This document shows, one piece after another, positions 59,791 through 64,000 of a DNA stretch of 64,000 bases. Both the position numbers and the translations under genes were made by a program. Source of the DNA: AP-15 sp035503615 (GTDB taxonomy: Bacteria; Pseudomonadota; Alphaproteobacteria; ATCC43930; CGMCC-115725); the NCBI GenBank assembly GCA_035503615.1, contig DATJTI010000037.1, positions 34,064 through 98,063 of the forward strand, written 5' to 3'. Within the stretch, counting starts at the first letter, position 1. Each line of letters begins with the position of its first letter. The notes under the pieces are model-generated. The model saw only the letters and a list, made by a program, of their open reading frames with translations, did no database searches and was not told the DNA's origin.

Positions 59791-61158
59791 TCAGACGTGT
59801 GCCGGATGGCGGTATGCGGCGGCCGGGTGGCTCGCCGGCAATCGCGAGCGCCCGAACAGTTTTTCCCGCAACGAGCCCGGCCGATAGTCGCGCTTGTAGA
59901 CGCCGCGCTCCTGCAGGACCGGTACGACCAGGTCGACAAAGTCGCGCAGGCTTTCGGGCGCCACGGTGCGGCTCAGATTGAACCCGTCGATATCGGTCTC
60001 GACGACCCAGCTAATCAGCTCGTCGGCAATTTCCTCAGCCGAGCCGATGATCGGCGGGTTGCGGCTGCCGAGCCCCATCCGGTCGATGATCTGCCGCAAT
60101 GTCCAGGGCTGCGCGCTCGATCGGGTGATCGCCTCCACCGCCGAGTTCATCGCATCGTTCTTCACATAGCCGACCGGCTCGTCCAGCGCATAGCGCGACA
60201 GGTCGATACCGGTCGAGCTCGAAAAGTGTGCCAGCGCCCCCGCCACACTCGCATGCTCGTGATATTCCCGGTATTTCTCCTCGGCCTCGGCATGGCTGCG
60301 GCCGACCACCACGGTGCGGCCGACAAAGATCAGGATATCGTCACGGGCGCGGCCATGCGCCGCCGCACGGCCGCGGATATCGGCGACGATGTCACGGGTG
60401 ATGGTCTTGTCCGGCCCGTTCAGGAAGATGCATTCGGCATGGCTGGCGGCGAATTCGCGTCCGCGGGTGGAAGCTCCGGCCTGGTAGAGGACCGGGGTGC
60501 GCTGCGGCGACGGCTCGGCGAGATGGATCGCATCGAGCCGGTAGTGGCGGCCGCAATGCTGCACCCGATGCACCCGCCGCGGATCGGCGAAGACGCGGTT
60601 CGCCTTGTCGCGCAGCACCGCGCCATCCTCCCAGCTCGCCTCCCACAGCTGGTAGACGACCGCCATGTACTCGTCGGCGACCTCGTAGCGCTGGTCATGC
60701 TCGGGTTGGGCCGGCAGCCCCATGCCGCGCGCCGCGCTGTCGAGATAGCCGGTGACGATGTTCCAGCCGACCCGGCCGCGGGTCAGATGGTCCAATGTCG
60801 ACATCCGGCGGGCAAACAGATAGGGCGGCTCGTAGGTCAGGTTGGCGGTCACGCCAAAACCGAGATGCGTCGTCACCGCCGCCATCGCCGGCACCAGTAA
60901 GAGCGGGTCGTTGACCGGGACCTGCACAGCGTTGACGATCGACGTCGCCGGACCGTCCTCATAGACGTCGTAGACGCCGACGATATCGGCGAGAAAGACC
61001 CCGTCGAGCTTGCCGCGCTCGGCGAGCCGCGCCAGCTCCTGCCAGTATTCGAGGCTGGTGTACTCGGCCGAACGGTCGCGCGGATGGGTCCACATCCCGT
61101 GCTGGATATGCCCGACGCAATTCATGTCGAAGGCGTTGATGCGAATTTCTCGGTTCAT
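59791..61158 (-). CDS. LLM-class flavin-dependent monooxygenase (NtaA/SnaA/DmoA family)
   Basis: A 455-residue FMN-dependent monooxygenase of the bacterial-luciferase fold. It starts IRINAFDMNCVGHIQHGMWTHPRD; family segments are GKLDGVFLADIVGVYDVY, the LFARRMSTLDHLTRGRVGWNIVTGYLDSAARG core block and VLYQAGASTRGREFAASHAECIF. Relatives oxygenate nitrilotriacetate, dimethylsulfide, long-chain alkanes or organosulfur compounds, using FMNH2 from a partner reductase. The substrate is unknown and no reductase is adjacent. A GGCGG/CCGCC hairpin just past the stop (59730-59744) may end its transcript. Confidence 0.88.
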   Translation of the reverse strand: MNREIRINAFDMNCVGHIQHGMWTHPRDRSAEYTSLEYWQELARLAERGKLDGVFLADIVGVYDVYEDGPATSIVNAVQVPVNDPLLLVPAMAAVTTHLGFGVTANLTYEPPYLFARRMSTLDHLTRGRVGWNIVTGYLDSAARGMGLPAQPEHDQRYEVADEYMAVVYQLWEASWEDGAVLRDKANRVFADPRRVHRVQHCGRHYRLDAIHLAEPSPQRTPVLYQAGASTRGREFAASHAECIFLNGPDKTITRDIVADIRGRAAAHGRARDDILIFVGRTVVVGRSHAEAEEKYREYHEHASVAGALAHFSSSTGIDLSRYALDEPVGYVKNDAMNSAVEAITRSSAQPWTLRQIIDRMGLGSRNPPIIGSAEEIADELISWVVETDIDGFNLSRTVAPESLRDFVDLVVPVLQERGVYKRDYRPGSLREKLFGRSRLPASHPAAAYRHPAHV

Positions 61159-61190
61159 GACAGGAGGTCCCGGCTGCGGTCATGGCTCTA

Positions 61191-61276
61191 GCGCACCCGC
61201 GCAACATCTCGCGCACCCGCTGCGCGTCCTCGCCCAGCAGCAGCGCCGCTCAGCTCACCGGCCGCTCAGTTCACCG
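61191..61276. repeat. Two short duplications around the gamma-glutamylcyclotransferase stop
   Basis: GCGCACCCGC occurs at 61191-61200 and 61211-61220. GCCGCTCAGCTCACCG (61245-61260) is followed directly by GCCGCTCAGTTCACCG (61261-61276). The second pair covers the stop codon (61266-61268) of the minus-strand gene. Confidence 0.85.
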
Positions 61277-61895
61277 GCAAGACGCGGTCCAGCCGCTCGA
61301 CCCACGCGGCCGGGAGTCCGTGGGCGCGCGCCCCCTCGCGCAGCAGCGTAATATAACGCAGCGAAGGCTGCCCGTCGGTCGCGTCGCCGGTCGCGACATA
61401 GGTCATCGCCGCGATCATTTGTCCATGATCATCCTCGACCATCAGCCGGGTCGGACGGTAGGCGCCGCCGGGAATGCCCTCGGTCGCATTGAGACGCACC
61501 ATCTCGCGCAATGTGATCCGGTACAGTACGCCCCACACCTGCCCCCGCGGGTCCGGGCAGATGTTGGCGGGTGCCGATCGCCCGCGCGGGACGCCGTGTA
61601 GATTGAAGCGCAGCCGATACCCGTCGATATGACCCACCCGCCATTCGCGCGGGCGCATATGACGGCGCTCGCGGAAAACGCTGTCGTGCATGTTCGAGCC
61701 ATAGGCGAAATACCATACGGTGTCGCCGGCCCGCCCGGCCAGTTCCAGACCGTGGGCGCGGTAGTGCCAGCGCGACAGCAGCACCGAGCGGGCGATCAGC
61801 CGCCGGAGCCGAACCCGGGTCATCACCCGAACGCGGCGAAACCGCGGAATTGTCCCGCCGGTCGCTCGCGCGGAGCGCCACCGCGGCGGGTTCAT
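61266..61895 (-). CDS. Gamma-glutamylcyclotransferase-like protein
   Basis: A 209-residue protein with a GGCT-fold core. The substrate loop is VWYFAYGSNMHDSVF, then GHIDGYRLRFNLHGVPRGRSAPANI and GQVWGVLYRITL. The catalytic Glu lies in RLNATEGIPGGAYRP. GGCT-like enzymes cyclise gamma-glutamyl amines or peptides to 5-oxoproline. An N-terminal extension of about 45 Arg-rich residues precedes the core. The start at 61895 gives an ATGA overlap with the stop of the upstream malQ gene, favouring coupling; ATG 61823 would remove part of the extension. Its link to glucan metabolism is not obvious. Confidence 0.8.
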   Translation of the reverse strand: MNPPRWRSARATGGTIPRFRRVRVMTRVRLRRLIARSVLLSRWHYRAHGLELAGRAGDTVWYFAYGSNMHDSVFRERRHMRPREWRVGHIDGYRLRFNLHGVPRGRSAPANICPDPRGQVWGVLYRITLREMVRLNATEGIPGGAYRPTRLMVEDDHGQMIAAMTYVATGDATDGQPSLRYITLLREGARAHGLPAAWVERLDRVLPVN

Positions 61896-64000
61896 CGGGC
61901 GGCCGAGCGCCGGCGCGCTGCGTTGACGACCTGCGCGAGGTGCCGCAGCTGCGCACCACCCGCGATCTCGTCGAGAGTGAGGTGCAGGCGGCGGCGCCAA
62001 TTCGGATGGGCCACGGTCGTGCCCGGCAGGTTGGCCTGTTCATCCTCCCCGACCACGTCTTCGAGCTGCATCAGCATCAGCCGGGCCCGCGAGCCGGCGA
62101 GATAGCGCTGCATCGCCTCGCCGAGCAGCGCCGAATAGATCGGCGCCCCGCTTTCGGAGAACAGCCGGCTCGGCTGTTCCGGGCCCAGCAGTCCTTCCGC
62201 AACCAGCGCTTCGAGCAGCAGGGTGCGGTCGCGGGCTCGTCCGTCGCGGTCGGCGGTTTGCGCCGCGGCATCGGGATAGAGGCCGAGCCGTCCTCGCCAG
62301 TCGATGTCGCGGCCAAGCCAGAACCCCTTGATCGTCGCCAGGTCGTGCGTCGCCGCCGCCGCCGCCGCGAGCGGCGGGTATTCGCCCGGCGAAGCCAAGC
62401 CCCCGTCCGAGTGCCGCTCGAACATCAGGATGCGGTACGATAGAACATTGGCGCGCTGCATCGTTTCGCGGAACCCGATCGGCACAGTGCCCAGATCCTC
62501 GCCGATCACCGCGCATCCATGGCGTCCGCTTTCCAAGGCAACAAGGCGCAGCAGATCCTCGAACGGGTAGCGGACATAGCATCCATTGTTCGCGGCCATC
62601 CCGTCGGGCACCCAGTAGAGCCTGGAGAGCGACATCACATGATCGATCCGCAAAATGCCGGCATGGGCCATGTTGGCGCGCAGGCAGGCAATAAACGGCG
62701 CGTAGCCCTGCCGCCGCAACACCAGCGGATGGAGCGGCGCCAGCCCCCAATTCTGCCCGGACCGGCTCAGCACATCGGGGGGCGCGCCGATCGCCGCCCG
62801 CCGGACGACCAGGGCCTGATCGGCCCAAGCATCGGCGCCGTCCGGATCGGCGCCGACCGCCAGGTCGCGATAGAGCCCGATCGAAAGCCCGGCGCGCGCA
62901 GCGCCGGCCGCAGCGGCGAGCTGACAATCGGCCTGCCACTGCAGAAATGTGAAAAACCCGACGCGCTCGCGATGTGCCGCGGCGAACGCGGCGACCTCGG
63001 GCGAGCGCGGGTCGCGCAGCGGCGCCGGCCAGTCGCGCCACGAGAACTGCCCGCGGTCGCGTGCATGATGCTCGTGCAGCGTCTCGAACACGGTGAAATC
63101 GATCAGCGATCGGCCGCCATCGCGAGCAAACCGGCAGAACCCCGCACCAAGCGGTGTGCGCGCGCCGCCGTCCGAATCGAGATCGAGCGTGCGGAAACGG
63201 CGCCATAGCGCCTCCAGCACCCGCCGCTTGCAGGCAGCGACGGCGGGGTAATCGACCAGTGGCGCAGCGCAGGCCGCTTGCCGAGCGGCGTCGAACCAGT
63301 CCCCGGCGACAAGCGCGCGCACCGAGGCGTCCTCGGCAAAGCCGGGTACCGCGGTCGGGTCGATGCACAGATAATCGAGCCAGATGCGGCTCGACGGTGC
63401 GTAGGGACTGCAGCGAACCGGATCGTCGGCAAAACGCGCATGCAGCGGATTGATGCCGAGCACCGCAGCACCATGCGACCCGGCGAGTTCGGCGAGCTTT
63501 GCCAACCCCGACAGGTCGCCGATACCCCAATCACCGGCACGGCGTAGCCCGTAGAGCTGGCAGGTCAGCCCCCAGCTGCGCGCTCCCGGACCCAATTGAC
63601 GCGGCAGATGGCAGCATTCGGGGGCGACGATCAAGCCGATTTCGGCCGCCGCCCCGCCGGCTTCGAGCGTCAGGCGATGGTAGCCCGCCGGCAAATCCGC
63701 CGGCAGCGGCAAGGCGACATGCAGCTCCGCGGCGGCAGCGTCCAGTCCCACCGCGCCGCGGCGCTCTTCGCCGGTTTCGAGCCGGCACGCCCAGTCGATC
63801 GCCCGCGCCCGCGCCGGCACGCGCAATTCGATTTCCGGGTGCGGGTCTTCGGCATGGACGAGGCTGGTCGAACCGAGGCCCAGCGGCGCGGCATGCCTGA
63901 CTTCCTCCAGCTCGGCCAGGGCCTGCGCCGGCTCGGCAGGCAGTCCGAGCGCGGCAATCACCGCGAGCAGGCTGTCTTCGCTGGCCTCGCGACTCTGGCC
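61892..64000 (-). CDS. malQ: 4-alpha-glucanotransferase (GH77), N-terminus outside window
   Basis: 702 residues are visible; the frame is open to the window edge (first codons read GQSREASEDSLLAVIAALGLPA), so only a short N-terminal stretch is missing. The N-terminal beta domain is followed by the GH77 barrel: SWGLTCQLYGLRRAGDWGIGDLSGL, INPLHARF, SPYAPSSRIWLDYLCID, the nucleophile Asp in RIDHVMSLSRLYWVPDG, the acid Glu in IGEDLGTVP and the third carboxylate in THDLATIKGFW. It transfers glucan segments in maltodextrin and glycogen turnover. The neighbouring glycogen genes expected upstream are not in view. Confidence 0.93.
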   Translation of the reverse strand, partial: GQSREASEDSLLAVIAALGLPAEPAQALAELEEVRHAAPLGLGSTSLVHAEDPHPEIELRVPARARAIDWACRLETGEERRGAVGLDAAAAELHVALPLPADLPAGYHRLTLEAGGAAAEIGLIVAPECCHLPRQLGPGARSWGLTCQLYGLRRAGDWGIGDLSGLAKLAELAGSHGAAVLGINPLHARFADDPVRCSPYAPSSRIWLDYLCIDPTAVPGFAEDASVRALVAGDWFDAARQAACAAPLVDYPAVAACKRRVLEALWRRFRTLDLDSDGGARTPLGAGFCRFARDGGRSLIDFTVFETLHEHHARDRGQFSWRDWPAPLRDPRSPEVAAFAAAHRERVGFFTFLQWQADCQLAAAAGAARAGLSIGLYRDLAVGADPDGADAWADQALVVRRAAIGAPPDVLSRSGQNWGLAPLHPLVLRRQGYAPFIACLRANMAHAGILRIDHVMSLSRLYWVPDGMAANNGCYVRYPFEDLLRLVALESGRHGCAVIGEDLGTVPIGFRETMQRANVLSYRILMFERHSDGGLASPGEYPPLAAAAAATHDLATIKGFWLGRDIDWRGRLGLYPDAAAQTADRDGRARDRTLLLEALVAEGLLGPEQPSRLFSESGAPIYSALLGEAMQRYLAGSRARLMLMQLEDVVGEDEQANLPGTTVAHPNWRRRLHLTLDEIAGGAQLRHLAQVVNAARRRSAAR

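Noticed and set aside
43872..61158. A single biosynthetic gene cluster across the catabolic region
   Set aside because: Genes alternate strands, lack any core synthase, and include housekeeping genes (mscL, asnS). They look like several small operons.

Overview
The window is about 64 kb of GC-rich, densely coded chromosome from an alphaproteobacterium. The evidence is the radA-cvpA-purF-SDR order, the EipB-family (DUF1849) envelope protein, the der/bamB/TPR group, and a catabolic, soil-type gene complement. A Rhodospirillales-like lineage is my guess and cannot be fixed from this sequence. I found no rRNA, tRNA, CRISPR array, transposase or integrase. The first gene (radA) and the last gene (4-alpha-glucanotransferase) run off the window.

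Layout. 1-11 kb is housekeeping: radA end, cvpA, purF, an SDR, a YidB-like and a small secreted protein, der, bamB, a TPR protein, aspS and an eipB-family gene. 11.3-16.3 kb is an RND efflux operon (adaptor, pump, MarR) with a candidate operator. 16.4-24.4 kb has uracil-DNA glycosylase, moaB, an acyl-CoA dehydrogenase, a long FecR/DUF6600-type secreted protein, a threonine-synthase-like enzyme and an aspartate aminotransferase. A decayed nucleoside-deoxyribosyltransferase-like fragment follows at 24.4 kb. 24.8-38.6 kb is mixed: an EF-G-like GTPase, msrP, a HAD phosphatase, a GH108 lysozyme-like protein, a serine hydrolase, tatA, a small SET protein, a MoxR ATPase, a two-subunit CoA-transferase, a uronate-dehydrogenase-like enzyme, arsC, a dodecin and an MFS exporter. 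39-43 kb holds a large cysteine-rich thaumatin-like secreted protein and a second secreted protein of unknown role. 43.8-61 kb is oxidative catabolism: an FAD oxidoreductase with an NHL propeller protein, a molybdenum hydroxylase, ModA with a DUF2325 protein, an E1 alpha/beta pair, a GMC oxidoreductase and an FMN monooxygenase. asnS, a gamma-glutamylcyclotransferase and malQ close the window.

How the genes work together. The most coherent unnamed unit is a molybdenum module at 46.5-51.4 kb. A stand-alone xanthine-dehydrogenase-family large subunit converges on a two-gene operon of a DUF2325 protein and a molybdate-binding ModA. Both transcription units carry a 28-bp element resembling the ModE/MopAB Mo-box, at 46576-46603 and 51304-51331. 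No modB, modC or modE is in view.

Three further non-coding signals stand out. A candidate small RNA on the minus strand (about 38.70-38.81 kb) has two C-rich loops and an intrinsic terminator. A dispersed hairpin repeat of about 85 bp occurs twice (11305-11388 and 21441-21525), and in each copy its terminal CTAG supplies the stop codon of the neighbouring gene. Short tandem duplications of 13-33 bp sit in many spacers, often across stop codons.

Start codons were chosen by ribosome-binding site, overlap with neighbours and signal peptides, and alternatives are noted. Function calls rest on motif recognition by eye; no database search was run.
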